Shown: piece by piece, positions 1 to 12,306 of the stretch
Layout: each line of letters starts with the position of its first letter
Numbering within the stretch: the first letter of the stretch is position 1
Assembly (NCBI GenBank): GCA_030268105.1
Contig: BSDZ01000086.1
Location: forward strand, 2,294,001-2,358,000
Length of the DNA: 64,000 nucleotides
Direction of reading: 5' to 3'
From: Volvox africanus
Lineage: Eukaryota > Chlorophyta > Chlorophyceae > Chlamydomonadales > Volvocaceae
The notes under the pieces: model-generated
Database searches by the model: none
The model's input: the letters and a program-made list of their open reading frames with translations, nothing else
What the model was told of the DNA's origin: nothing
Made by a program: the position numbers and the translations under genes

Positions 1-2781
1 TCATCCCCAGCCCACCCACCGTGATGCTCTCTCCTCCCTCTTTGGGCCTTGTGAGCCGGGTGTCGATGAGGCCGAACGCGATGGCGTTGCAGCGCACGTT
101 GAAGGGACCCCATTCCTTGGCCACAGCCTTGGTTAGCCCCACCACCCCTGCCTTGGCGGTGGCGTAGTTTGCCTGACCGGCATTTCCGTGAGTGCCGGAA
201 GTAGAAGAAATGTTGATGATGCACCTGGGGCCGTAGGGTTGAGCAGGCAGACGGTCAAGGTATTGCGGCCGAGACAGTCACCGACCATTGTGGCAATCAC
301 CGACCTTGAAGAGGCGTGCCCGTAACTCCGGCACCAATACGGTACTTCGCCTATAGTGTAAGTCTATTACGATGTGTGTAAGCCTCACACATCACACATG
401 ACACCTCACAGGGGTTTAATCGTGAGAGGTGAGGTACGTGTGATGTGTGAAACCCTAAGAACCTATTTCGATTGCCGCACACTGTAGGCAAAGCACCGTA
501 TTGGCGCCGGAGTTACGGAGGCGCCACTTCCAGGTCGTAGCCTTGCATGCGTCATGAGAGAAGCAGTCCGAATGCAACGATCGTTACATGATGGTCAAAG
601 AGCTAGATAAAATGCACATGTGTGCAGAAGTACAAGGGAGCTGATTCTGACAGTATATCGGTGGCGGCAGCTCACCGTACATAGAAAGCCTCATTAAGGG
701 CGCAGCTGGCAGCATCTGAAAGGTAGGTACGGCGACTGCACGAGCTCGTCAGACACACCTGGGCTTCGCGGCACCGTTTCGCTCCATCTCGGCCTTCGCG
801 GCGTCGCGCATGGCCGGCGCCGCGGCTTGGATCAGGCGGAAGGGTGCCGTACAATGCACCTGGAGCATGGCGGCCCATTGCTCCGGGGTGATCTTATGGA
901 TGACGCCATCCCACGTGTAGCCTGTCAGTTACGGATGGAGAGGAGGTTAGCAGTTGACAGTTGGCTACCTTTTTGATAACTGAAATTGCATTACGGTGGC
1001 TTGCAATGGTGCCGTGACTTGCGGGACGTAGATTCATCCAATCGTCTGCTACTGCTGCTACTACCGCTTTTGTGTCAGGTCACAGCCCCCTCACGCCCAG
1101 GAGGCTGCACTCAAAAGCAACGTGCTCAAAGCTCAGCCAAGGAAAGCGCTCCGGCGTGCAGGCCTCGAAAACTTTGGAAATTCAGCGAAGACAAAATGCG
1201 AGCACATTACAGTCAACACAGACGTCCGTACGCACCTGCGTTATTAACCAGGATGTGGAGACCTCCAAATACCCTCACTGCCTCCGCCACCGCCCGCTCG
1301 GGGAACTCCGAGGCCGTCACATCACCCGCCAGTGCCACCGCCCGCCCGCCTGCCTCCTGGATGGCCCCTGCCACGAGCTGCGCCGCCGTGTCATCCAGGT
1401 CGGTGCACACCACCGCCGCACCATGGGCCGCCAAAAGCCTAGCCGCCGCTTCGCCAATACCTTTTCCAGCGCCTTGTTGCGGTAAGGAAGGAGGTGGTAA
1501 AAAGTCTCCGTCAATCACGGGGTCGCGAGGGAGTCGCCGCCCACGACGACGGAGAGGAATAAAACCCTAAAACCCTATATGAATGTTGCAGGACGCACAG
1601 GACGGAGGTTTTTGTACCTTAATTGTTGAATTTTCCATCACTGAGTAATGTTGGAGTGTCCTAATGGACAGGCGTAAAGATGGGAAGGCTGAGTGGGCCG
1701 GGCGATGCAGAGGATTGACGTTTTTTCTACCGGCGGCGTGATACCGTGCAATTCCAGAGGGTCACAGTGAGGGAGGAGGGCTTTGATGACTGGCAGGAGA
1801 GATGTGAGCAATGCACTAATACAAATTGGGAGGAGGAGGTTGTGCAGCCAGGGTCGTGACTCCCTACATCAGGGGGTGGGGAGAGATAAGGGGAGTGGGG
1901 GAGTGGGGAAGGGTGTGCGATGGCAGAGAGTGAACATAAAGGATACAAATAATATACCTTCCGTAGGGATATTACGGCGCTTCCGAATTGCATCGGAGGC
2001 AAGTTTATTTTTCGTATAAGTGATTGGCAAAGCGCGAGTGAAGTGGAAAAGATGAAAAGTAAATCCAGAAAAGGCTGTGCCGAAGCACCTCTGTGACCAC
2101 GAGCTGTCCAGGGTCCATCAAGACAAGGGTGCGTATTCGACATTCATAATTGCAATCTGTTGAAGTCAGCAAAGCGCCCGGCCCCTCGTGGGCCGTATTA
2201 CTTGCTCTGACATTCTTTCGTATATGAGTGTTGCTCACATTCCAACACCCCCCCGTGAGATGTCCACGGGGGGGTGATGAAATGTGATGAAATTGGAAGT
2301 GAGATGTCCACGGGAGTGGTCGGGTTGTGCAGTGTGGTCATCGTCAGGGCAGCGTCATGGCTAAAGGAACCAACGAGGCTTTAAGAGAAACCCTGGCGCG
2401 CGTGGAGCAACATTTTTATGAGATATTTTAAGTTGCGGCATTGCGGCACAGAAGTAATGGACGAGGCGGATAGATGAGGCCATGATAATGGACGCAACAC
2501 CCTTCCCAAGTCACAAGTAACAGGGCTCGGTACTGACAGCCGTGCTGCATTGCCTTTTCCTGCAAGTTTGGGGGCCTTTACGCACCTGTTATCAGGGCGA
2601 CCTGTCCCTCTAAAAGCCCGCCGATGGTGCTGTTGGACGTCGCAGCGCATGACTGAACGCGAACGTGTGCCGGGTGCGCTACCTCAGCCACGCGCTCTTC
2701 CTCCCGATAAAGAATAGCAGAATCATTGGATTGTGCCAACTGCCCAGATAGCACAGACAGCCTCCTTTGTGGCCTGTCCAT
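1..2781 (-). CDS. Short-chain dehydrogenase/reductase, FabG-like (3-oxoacyl-ACP reductase type), 3' part outside window
   Basis: Exons on the minus strand: 2586-2781, 1236-1472, 759-921, 1-224. The frame is continuous across all three GT-AG introns (phases 1, 1, 2). The product shows the NAD(P)-binding motif TGAGKGIG split by intron 1, then LVNNAG, the serine region ISSTSG and the catalytic YATAK (YxxxK). It continues with TKAVAKEWGPFNVRCNAI and FGLIDTRLTRPKEGGESITV. The frame is still open at base 1, so the C-terminus lies to the left. These motifs define the classical SDR family, which reduces 3-ketoacyl or other carbonyl groups with NAD(P)H. The tail resembles FabG-like enzymes of actinobacteria and mitochondria, so a role in fatty-acid metabolism is inferred. 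The start at 2781 is the first in-frame ATG and gives about 54 residues before the Rossmann fold, possibly a targeting sequence. An upstream exon is not excluded. Confidence 0.88.
320..518. repeat. Foldback (MITE-like) element with imperfect inverted ends, inside an SDR intron
   Basis: The left end (320-357, starting CCGTAACTCCGG) is matched in inverted orientation by the right end (481-518, ending CCGGAGTTACGG), with a few mismatches over about 38 bases. An inner inverted pair rich in TCACACATCACAC (about 385-412) and GTGTGATGTGTGA (about 437-450) continues the stem. The whole lies in the third intron of the dehydrogenase gene. AGGCG occurs close to both ends, but spacing differs, so a target-site duplication is not established. 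Confidence 0.6.
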
Positions 2782-5700
2782 TCCGTTATTGATATAAAAA
2801 GCTGTCGCTTGCGTCAGCACCACCACACGTGCATTCAAGGATAAGAAAGCTGCGTTCTAGGAAGGGTTATATAAAATAAAGGACCGTTTGCGTTGTGCTA
2901 CCTGTTTATTCCTGCTGAGACGGTTGTGTGAAGGCGACTAATCGTGCAACCGTCCTCGGAGGGTGTTGCCTGGCAGCAAGATAAGCAAACCAACTACTTA
3001 TATCTTACTTAGGTGTACTGCATAATAATACACTTGAAATTCATTTGGGAAAAATGTTGCTCTCAATTCCAAAGCAAGGAGAGCTAACGGCTTTGCCATT
3101 GTCTTATGTTAATGATTAACAGTGAAATCCTCATTTTCAATTTTCCCTTATGTTGAAGACTATTGGCTGCTGCGATGCTGCTCTGTTGGAAACGTTTCAC
3201 TCTTTAAGCTTGCATGTATATGCGTCAGCATGTGTGCGTGCTTTTATTAGATGTCGGTAGCCGCGTTAGGTGTTTTAAAGTCGATTTGGGGTCACATTGA
3301 GGGGGGACGTGCGGTGCTTCAGATTTGTTTTGATCGCCGTGCGCCAGAGGAGCGGATTGCATGTGGCAGAGCGCAGCGGGGAGAACACCTGCGTCAGTTA
3401 CATCCGGGCGGCATTAGCTAGGTTCGCATTGAGTTAACAGCAGCTCGAATGGTGGGGATGTGGGTGTATTGTATTGTATTGGGCTGTGCTAGGCCCGTAT
3501 CCTTTCTTTAGGCTATTTACACCAGAAACCATCCAACCATCAGGCCTTGGCATGATCCTTCCATGCACACGGGCCCAGCTTCCAAATGCACCGCACCGCA
3601 CCGCACCCATGTGGTGTCACACGTAACAACTTAACAGCAGGCGTATGTTGAAAGGAGAAGACAACAACGCCCGGAAAAATGTTGTAAGAGATTTACCAAA
3701 GTGTATGATAAGCATGCATTCATGGGAGGTGGTGCCCTACGTACCTAACGAGCAGTAACACAGAACACGTCGCAGGGAAGCATTTTAGTGCCGCAGTGGT
3801 TGAGTAAAAATTCGAGGGAACTGGGTGAGATGGGTGTGGCAGGAGGCTCAACGGTGTCCCATCAATGAAGAACGAGGTCCAGCAGCCTGGAGCTATGGTA
3901 AAGCTGCAATCATGGTTATCAGGTATGCCGCAATATGCTAGCTATACTTGCAGCAAGATATTGTAGTATCACACATGCTTTGCCCGATAGTGGGCTGCTG
4001 GGCTTTCTATATATTTAGATGGATATGTTCTTTGGTTGTACATCATACGGCAACCCGTGAATCAAGACGACGTTCCATCCGCAATATTATTGCATCTCCA
4101 CACTGACGTTGGAGTAGTCCAAGTTTTCCGGTAAGTTGGATCCTAAAGCTTGCACCTCATAGCGGATCTGTAGCTCCCCTGGCTCCGCTCCTCTTCCTCC
4201 ACCTCCCATCACCTCCTCATCCTGGTGTTGAAACTTCTTCGCTAGCTGGTGTGAGAGCCGTTATTGAAATGCCCACGAAGGTGACGAAGAAACCTTGCAG
4301 GCACGCCCGTTCATCAGGTCCCATGCAGGTCCCATGCGTCGCACTCTTCATATCCCCCGCGGCTGTGGTCGTCTGCTCCACCATGAAGGGTTCAAACCTC
4401 CGTTTTCCCCTTCATCTCACCGGGATCCTTTAGTTTCTTTGACACGGAGTCGTTGCTGTTTTCCTCACCCTCTTCCCCCTCCCCCTGCTGCATCCATCGT
4501 ACCGGACTAAACTTTGAATAATGCGGCTTTATGGTTTGTGGTGGCTATCGTCTCCGGAAGCAATTCGAACCACACCAGGCCGGTTGAACTGGGCTGTAAC
4601 AGTAATTTTCCAGGACACATAGCTGCATAGCTGTTTATGATAGTTACCGCCAGCGGGTGCTGCGATAGCGTCTCTCCCAAAACACAGACGTGCCACATTA
4701 TTCACAGGCTATGCGTCTTAAATGAAGGCGGTTGTGGAGCGAGTGCCTGCAGCGCTGTTTGAATTGTGGAAGGTGTTCTTTATTTGGGTTAAGAATACGT
4801 CAGGCGCAAGCACACCCAAGATGGACAGATGGATGGAGGGGACAGACAGACAGACAGACAGACAGACAGGGCGGACCGAGGTGACCCCCAAATAGGTGAT
4901 TAGCAGTGCAGGTGCAGGGTGCCCAATAACCCTTACCGAGCCCTGGGCTTGCATTGCCCATGCCTTTGCTTCAAGAAGGAGGTTATCCTACAATGGAAAC
5001 GAACGCAAGCCAGGGGCTTCATGGAAAACACCACAATTACGTCAGATTCTGCAAATAGTGGTTACCTTGGAAAGGCAATCAGCACGTGCGTGTTCGGTGC
5101 CTTCTACTTTTCTCGACATGGACAAGTGAGCGGCAGAGCTCATTTTTTCATAGCACACTCGTATTCCGCCTCATCAGCTATGTTAGGTCCGTATCGTATC
5201 TCAGTATCTAAGTACCAGTGCGTAAACAGCCTTCACGCAGCCCCCTACCACACGCCTGCCCCAAAACCTTTATGTAGCCTGATGTAACCCCGTGCAAGAT
5301 AACTACGAGGTCAACTGTCCCTCGGGGACGGAATTCCTTGGAGGGGAATGTGCATCTGCACTGTTGAAGTGGGGACCGCTGTCACTGTGCCTGAACGTGG
5401 GGCGCGGATGAAAAAGTTCAGCAAACACATGAGCGAAGATAGGAGCGCACACGCAAGGAATTTCCATATTCCTTTGTCACGATGCTTTAGGCCTTATCCC
5501 GCCGGGAAGTACGCGGTCGCACGGTCGGCGGCCCGACTGTAAGGCTGGTCACGAGGCACGCTGTGCGGGAGCCGACGGACTATTAAGGCAGGTTGCTTCG
5601 CATTTTGTGCAACCCCCACGGGTTCACATTTCTCGCGGGTAGATGTATATTCTAAATAACAATCCAACCACAGGCTTACAACAACACGCATGATGCGGTA

Positions 5701-6024
5701 ACTGCAAGGTGCTGATGAAGACTTAAATGTGTTGCCCTTGCAACTAGATCGGAGTAACTCTCTGCATCACCGTTGTAAAATCGTACAGGTCCGGAAAGCA
5801 ATATGCAAGCAGATTTTTGAAAATTCCGGTGTATTGGACAGTTCCGGTTAGTATCGGTACACCGTTCGTCCATATCGGTCGCTGGGTGCTGTGCGTACGT
5901 GACTTTTGTTGGACTTGATGACGGAGAACTGCGATTTATTTGTTATAGCACCCGAAAAAGGGAGATAAGCCAGGCGCAGATTTTCAGGTTTCATCGTGGA
6001 CTGACGCTAATTACTGCACGGGCC
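2782..6024. other. Intergenic, divergent between SDR and CHCH-protein genes
   Basis: No reading frame here resembles a known protein and no convincing exon chain was found. It should contain the promoters and 5' UTRs of the two divergent flanking genes. A GACA/ACAG tetranucleotide run lies at about 4841-4869. Confidence 0.5.
4841..4869. repeat. Tetranucleotide microsatellite (ACAG)n
   Basis: About seven uninterrupted copies of a four-base unit read as GACA/ACAG. Confidence 0.9.
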
Positions 6025-8116
6025 ATGTCCAAAGCTGCACATGAAGTGACGGTGCGTAATCCTGCCGATGTCTACCAACTGAACATTGATCATGGGCGTT
6101 TCCTGCCTGTCGAAATACCTGTCATCGTGCATTTCCATCCGGACGCAGTTCAGTGTCGGCTTGCTGGAGAAGCTTGCAGGACTGAAAAAGAAGGAGCCGC
6201 CAAAACCAGCGGCGCAACGACCACAAGTCCAGTGAGCAGGCGATGAACAGGGGGCGGGGTTGTAGGGCCGGCCCGACAGTCCAGGAGCGGAGGAGTTTGG
6301 CTTGATGATGGAAGAGCGCTGGGCACAGGAAAAATGGGGTGTTAATGCAGCTCTGGACACCAGGCCAGCTGCTGTTCATATCCTGAGGCACCTGTGACCT
6401 GGTCATTCACAGCTCCCAAGCCCGAGAGGTATCACGCGGGAGTCCTCCGCGCCCTTGGACTCCTCCCATCAAGCTACCTTTCTCCAGGGGCGGCTTAGAT
6501 TGATATGTCAATCTTAGATTGACACTTCTTCCCGACCGTCTCTGTCGTTTATCTACTCCACTCTGGGTACCTCGTTGCAAGGCATGAACCTGCTGCGCTT
6601 TCCACCACTGGGTTCGGCATCCAGCGTGTCCCAGCTCATAGCTCCTGGCGTACGACTCTTCCTGACGCACATGAGCTCTGGACCTAAGCTAAGCCACTTA
6701 CATGGTACTGTTCCCCCCCTCCTCAAATCCCCCCGGTCGCAGGTTGCCGCTCCGGTCGCCCATCTCCTCGGAGGCCGCCCGCCTCCTCGCACTGGATAAG
6801 CAGATTACCCGCCAGCTCCAGGTATGCAGTTTGTGGTGGGATTGGTAGGGTTGACCCGTCAGTAGGCAAAATATGTGACCCGAGCGACATGCGATGAGTG
6901 GGCATCACCGGGCGCTACCCCGCTGGCAGATATACAGGACACAAGCTGTGCCTGTGTATGGGTCTGGAACGCACCGGATGCCCGGCTAGCGTGGTGGCGG
7001 ACTGCACGGCATGATACGAAGGTTTACGGCATGACATTAATGGTGCGGTTCAAGGTCATATTGCGCTATTGTACTCGCAAGTCTAATCCGCTCCACTGTG
7101 CCCCTCCCCAGGCGACTAAGGAAGTGGGGGGGCTGCTGCTGAAGCATGAGGAGGCAGAGCTGAGCCAAGTTACGGCCAAGGCGCAGGAGTTGCTTAAAGA
7201 GTACAGGTACGTGACATGGGATTTTCGTTGATAACAGTAAAATGAGGCAAACTGAGTAAGAGAACAGCGAGGGACGGACGTCTTGCGTAATGCTGTGCTG
7301 TGCTTGTGTGTAATGCTGCGCTGGAAAGGGTAGGCTTAGGTCCAGACCTCTTGATACGCAGACCTAAGGGTTACTGTACATTGCATGGGATCGGGGAGGG
7401 CCTGTGTCCCAGGCTCCCAGCCGGACGGCGAAGTGCAATCCCGAAGATCCTCCTCAGAGTTCCAACAACAAAGGAACGTTGGTGGACGAAAACAGACACG
7501 TGGGTTAGGCCTGTAACATAACGCCGAATTACCCCCTTATCCTCTGCCTCTCTCTGCTTCTGCTGCGCCGCCGCGTCCTCCTAGCGTACCAGCAAAAACA
7601 TCACCGTGCCAATCGGAGGCCGCGGCGTGCGCGGAGTGTTTCAAGGCAAATGCCAAGGTGGGTGTGGGTGCCGAGGCGGAGGTTGAAGCTGCACGACCTG
7701 TTCAGGGCTCTTGTGGATTGTGTTTTGAATGCGCGGCGACTTGAAGTCCTTGCCAGCCAGCCAAGTCAGCCCAGTTTCCTGACAACACCAGAGTGCCGAG
7801 ACCATTTCTTTAAAGGTTAGCTGGAGCAGCCGTCGAGCACCTGTGCGTCTCTGTTCAACAGCTCTTTCCTCTGTGTGCCCTCGAGACCGCATCCCCTGTG
7901 TTGCCTTTTCCCATGGCGCCGCTCGTTATTTCCCTATCCCCACCTACTGCCCACTCCACTGCCCACCCCGCCCCACCCCACCCCGCCCCACCCTCGGTAC
8001 TTCAGGAGGCTTGGAGGTGCTCCGGTGTAGCGGAGGCCTACCGCCGATGCTCCACACAGGCCTTCCGTGGAGGGCCCGCGGCTGCGGTCTCAGCGGCCGC
8101 AGCTGCGCGGGGTTGA
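6025..8116 (+). CDS. CHCH-domain (twin CX9C) mitochondrial protein, MIC19/CHCHD3-like
   Basis: Proposed exons: 6025-6051, 6149-6226, 6743-6821, 7112-7206, 7585-7657, 8006-8116. The last four join in frame (phases 0, 2, 0). The product begins MSKAAHEVT, then FSVGLLEKLAGLKKK, and continues with a charged helical stretch (LALDKQITRQLQ, then LLKHEEAELSQVTAKAQELL). It ends in two helices with C-x9-C spacing: CQSEAAACAEC in exon 5 and CSGVAEAYRRC in exon 6. Paired CX9C motifs define CHCH proteins, imported and oxidised by Mia40 in the mitochondrial intermembrane space. The VTF start, coiled-coil middle and C-terminal CHCH are the layout of the MICOS cristae-junction subunit MIC19, so that role is inferred. 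The exon 2 to exon 3 junction does not keep frame (phase 0 into phase 2), so a small exon between 6227 and 6742 is missing or the donor is misplaced. Confidence 0.75.
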
Positions 8117-11100
8117 GGCAGCCCGACTTTCAATCAAGCTGCCGCAGTAGTAGGTCCCGGTGGTAGCAGATGGGTTGGCGGTTCGCATGGTTAACTGGGC
8201 GCGCGGGGCGGTGTGTGAGTCGAAGCGCGTTTTCCTGAGCGTGTGAGAGCTGGATTTATTCCGCGGGCAGGAGGTCGAACTATTCACCTTGCCCCGGCTG
8301 CTTTATCATCTCACGTATATGCTCAGGCATACAGGTACTCGGTGGGGCGTGCAGCGGGGCTGATCATCGCCGTGGATAGCTCTTTAGTCTTGACGAGTAG
8401 CAGCATTGCACGGCCACCTGGCGCAGAGCTTAGTGGGGGACGGATTGAGAGCGGCATCGGTGGAGTTCATAGGAGGCGGCAAAGGTGGGTTGGGGGGTAG
8501 GCGGCAGAGGCGCATCGCTGGAGAGCAGCGAATGGATCATGGATGCGTCCTGATCATGTGGAGCAGTGCAGGTCCATGTACGGCGTACCTATGAGATCAA
8601 GTTGCTTGGCCTCTTCTTCATACAGACACACGATATGGGTCCTGAGGGGCCCTGCACAACCTTAGGAAAGTTGTCAGGCAGGGCAGAAGGGGACCTGGGA
8701 AAAGAAAGAACGAAACGGCATATGCATCAGAAGCGGCATAGCCGCTGTCCAGACTGATCCAAAGAAGCAGCGGTCAAAATAGTGGCGATGGTCTGCCGAT
8801 GTGAATATGGTGCTTGGCATGAGCAGACGAGCTTAAAGGATCAGTCGCCTGTTCCGACGCTCTGAGGAGCGCTCTGGGATCGACTTCATTTACCGCCTTT
8901 GATGAAACGACTAGTTAATGAAACAGTGCTTTTGCTTATAAGGCGAGAGCCTACCTGGAGCCAACTTTGCCCTTTGTGTTGTGAAAGGAAGGAGCTTCGC
9001 CACACAGCGCACCGCACAAAGGCTCCACCAGGCCCCCACTACTAGCGCTCATAACATAGCGTCCCGAAATCTGTCTAAAGTCGTCTGTATGAGAGCAGTG
9101 CCCGTACACATAGCCAACGCACATATGTAAAAGAACAACTGAAATTGGTTGGATAATCCTCTTTTCCGTACCATATCCAATGGCTCATTTTCAACTACCA
9201 AACCCCCTGATCGTAACCTCAACACCGACCCCGGTACTCCACATCGCGAAACTACGATAGCTGCATTGAATCGTGATTGTTTGTTATGATGTTCAGGTTC
9301 CGTATTCAATGTCGTACAATGTTCTGGGTCACCGCCCTTCTTGGGCGGCGCAGGAATGAAGTGGGGACGTCTATCAGGTGATTCAAGGTTTCCGGGAAGA
9401 GACGCAGCACGTCAGCCCACGAACTGTCCACAGCAAGGCGGTACTGCGAGCTGTGTACAGCACGGGGGACGCAGGGCTCGGGGGCAATAAAGCATGGGAA
9501 GGTATGAAAGGCAGGAGCCCATGCATTAACCAGGGCACAGGTGCTTGCGAAGTTTCGACAGCACGGCAGCGCCACTCCAAAAACACAATTAAAACCCCCA
9601 GAAGCCAATGTATGCAAATCCATAAGTTGAAAACAAACGTATATTTTAGAAGTGCAGTTCATCATCAATTCGTGTCTGATTTAGCCTGGCTGCCCGGTAC
9701 GGCCACTGGTAACCCGTGAGCTGGGAAGAAAGATTAGAACCCCGCCTTCGCACATGCCAGGAGGATGACCGAAGGGGCCAGGTATGCAGCACACTCCCCC
9801 GACGAGGAGTCGACAGGCTATTGCGTGCCAAAAGCCTGTGACTGGTCCGTTTATTGGTCGTTTATCGGATATGTCACAAGGGTGCATGCAAAGCCTGGGC
9901 AGGGAGGTCTAGCTCTGCTTGAATGCTTGTCGCTTATTAGGGGTCACATGGGGGGTACGATCCCCAGCTGACGGTCACGTACACACACACCATTAGCCAA
10001 ATACATAAACGGAAACGTAGGGTTTGATAGCTAGGCCCTGCTGCTGCGATGTACCATGCATAGTGGTGCTGCATAGCGCTCACTCACGAAGCAAACGCCC
10101 GCCTGCTGCCTCGCCCTCCTTATGACACACAGATCCGCCAGCCTGCCCCTACACTAACTTTTTCCCGATCCGTCTAATGCCAAGGCAGACGCTTGTGGCG
10201 CACTGGAGATGTGGAGCCGCCCATCCTCTCCCCTGTTGACGAACCTCCTGCTGAGGAAATCGCTGGGTGATATTACCACATGCATATGGGGATGGGTCGG
10301 GTCATATGTATTCTGGTATCCACACGTGTTAAGCATATGTACATGTCGCGAAGATTATTCTTTGTGCAAAAATGGTTAAGGCTGTTGTAGTAATCGTGCA
10401 GTATACGGCACACACAAACACAAACCTAAGGTGCAGAAAGCTTGCACCCATATGGCATCTCGAGAGGCAGGCCTATTACACTATTACAAATGCACATGGT
10501 GATTGCGAGAGACGATACAATGCAATGTATAAAGGAGAGGGCAAAAGGGCAGGCCCTGGATACCGCTTGGGCTGGTGCAACATGCTGCGCCCTTAGATGC
10601 CAGTCTACCTACCGAATGAAGGTGCACCCGCTATGCTAGATAGGTAGCCACCAAGACAACTTGCAACTTTATTAAACTCCAGAAATGGCACAAAGATCCA
10701 TGCATGGATAGCATGGATAGCCACTGGCTGCCGGCGCGCCTTAGGGGGCAGCTCACGCGCACATACACGTATTCGTGCACCCAAGTACTACTCCATCCAT
10801 ACCAACAAGGAATTTTGGTTCGTCGACACCAAAAGTTCGATGGGAGCTTTTTTAGCAGTGACGTTACTTCATGCATGTGTCTTGCAAGCAAAGGAGGTGG
10901 GTCGCCGAATGCCGATGCACAATGCGGCTATGTACGTAGACGTCACAGCTGCCCATCATGACCTCATGTGGCTGCTTGCCAAACACTGACACAGCTCTGC
11001 TATCTATGTACCATGTACATAATAAGCTAAAACGCATGGAATGAGGGTAGATATATCCCGAAGCACGGGGCCATCGTGACAGGCAGGTCCACATTAGCCT

Positions 11101-12306
11101 GCTGCCACCAATCACGATATCCCGTCCCGTACACTCCAGCTACCCTGATTTTAGCCCAACTACATACTGTACAGGTATGGCCGTCATGATGCTTACATTT
11201 ATTTGCAGCGCGCAGCGTGGCCCACATTCGCAGGCCGTCATAACCTAGAGAAAAATTAGGTATGAATATTTGTACTTCACCAACTTAGGACTGCAGCGAA
11301 ATAGGAATCGCATCCATTCGTACATCAGTCGCCCATCAACACGCGCTGGTAAGGTATAGACCTCCGGCGTCCAGCCTGTTACGACACAGGAGGCTGCTGC
11401 TCCTGCTTCAGTCCCTCCTTGACCCCGCCCGATGTAGTATCCTGGGGTATCTACGGGTAGTGTCAAAGATTGAGCCAAGATAATCATCTTTCGATCGAGC
11501 CTTTGTAGGTTGACACAACAGAGATACAACACCCGAGTCAGTCCTTGCTTGGGCCTGTCTGCTATTGCACGTTGATGCAATCAACAGATACAGGATCCCC
11601 GGTGGTATGGAGTACTTCCTTGACTCAACGCACGACAGTAAGGAAAAGAGCTTTTATAGGCGGTATGATCCGCAAGTACTTTGTGGTTTAACTGGCTTAC
11701 CACCTCCCGGCCGCACCACCACCACCAGCCAGCCACCGAGCCGATATAGCACCCTATCTAAATGTACTCCGTATGTATGTACGAACTCATCCATGATGGC
11801 TGCAATTTCCCAGGGTCCTTAAACCTCCCCTGCCTGCCATAACATGCATGTCATCGATTGTAACAGATCTAGGGCGGCATACACAGGATAGCATAGCACA
11901 GTTTGCATAACACAACTACTGGAACCTGCGCCAGCTGTATAGCACAGCTTGCACAGTACAGTACTACAACACCGGTTTGCTTGCTTGCCATCAAACAGCT
12001 GACTGCTGCTGGGTGCACTACGGGTTGGGACCTACATACGTACCCCATATCCAAGCGTGCATGCAATTGGAGACGGGGAGCAGCTCTGTGCATGTACGTA
12101 CGTACATACATACATACATGTATGGTCGGTGGGAAATACACCATTATCCTTCTCACTCCTGTTTGTCTGCCGCACCAGCAGCTGTTCATGATCATCAGCA
12201 TCACAAACAAGGACATACAGTGATGCATGACATACGCTGCTGACGCTGCTGGAGGTAGACTACTCCCCTTGCAGCGAGCAATTAGCAGACATTCTTCTTC
12301 CTCTCA
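8117..12306. other. Intergenic, between convergent genes
   Basis: No recognisable coding exons. It must hold the 3' UTR of the CHCH gene (left) and of the modular extracellular gene (right, minus strand). A dispersed repeat lies at 11433-11532. Near 11880-11975 two related runs of about 30 bases, GCATAGCACAGTTTGCA-like and GTATAGCACAGCTTGCA-like, form a local duplication. A short CATA run lies at about 12098-12120. Confidence 0.5.
11433..11532. repeat. Dispersed ~100 bp repeat, copy A
   Basis: Starts TGTAGTATCCTGGGGTATCT and ends GAGATACAACAC. It aligns along its length with 15829-15929 in the same orientation. The ends are imperfect inverted repeats (GTAGTATC and GATACAAC), as in a small MITE-like element. 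Both copies share the internal blocks ATCATCTTTC/GTCATCTTTC and GCCTTTGTAGG. Confidence 0.7.
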
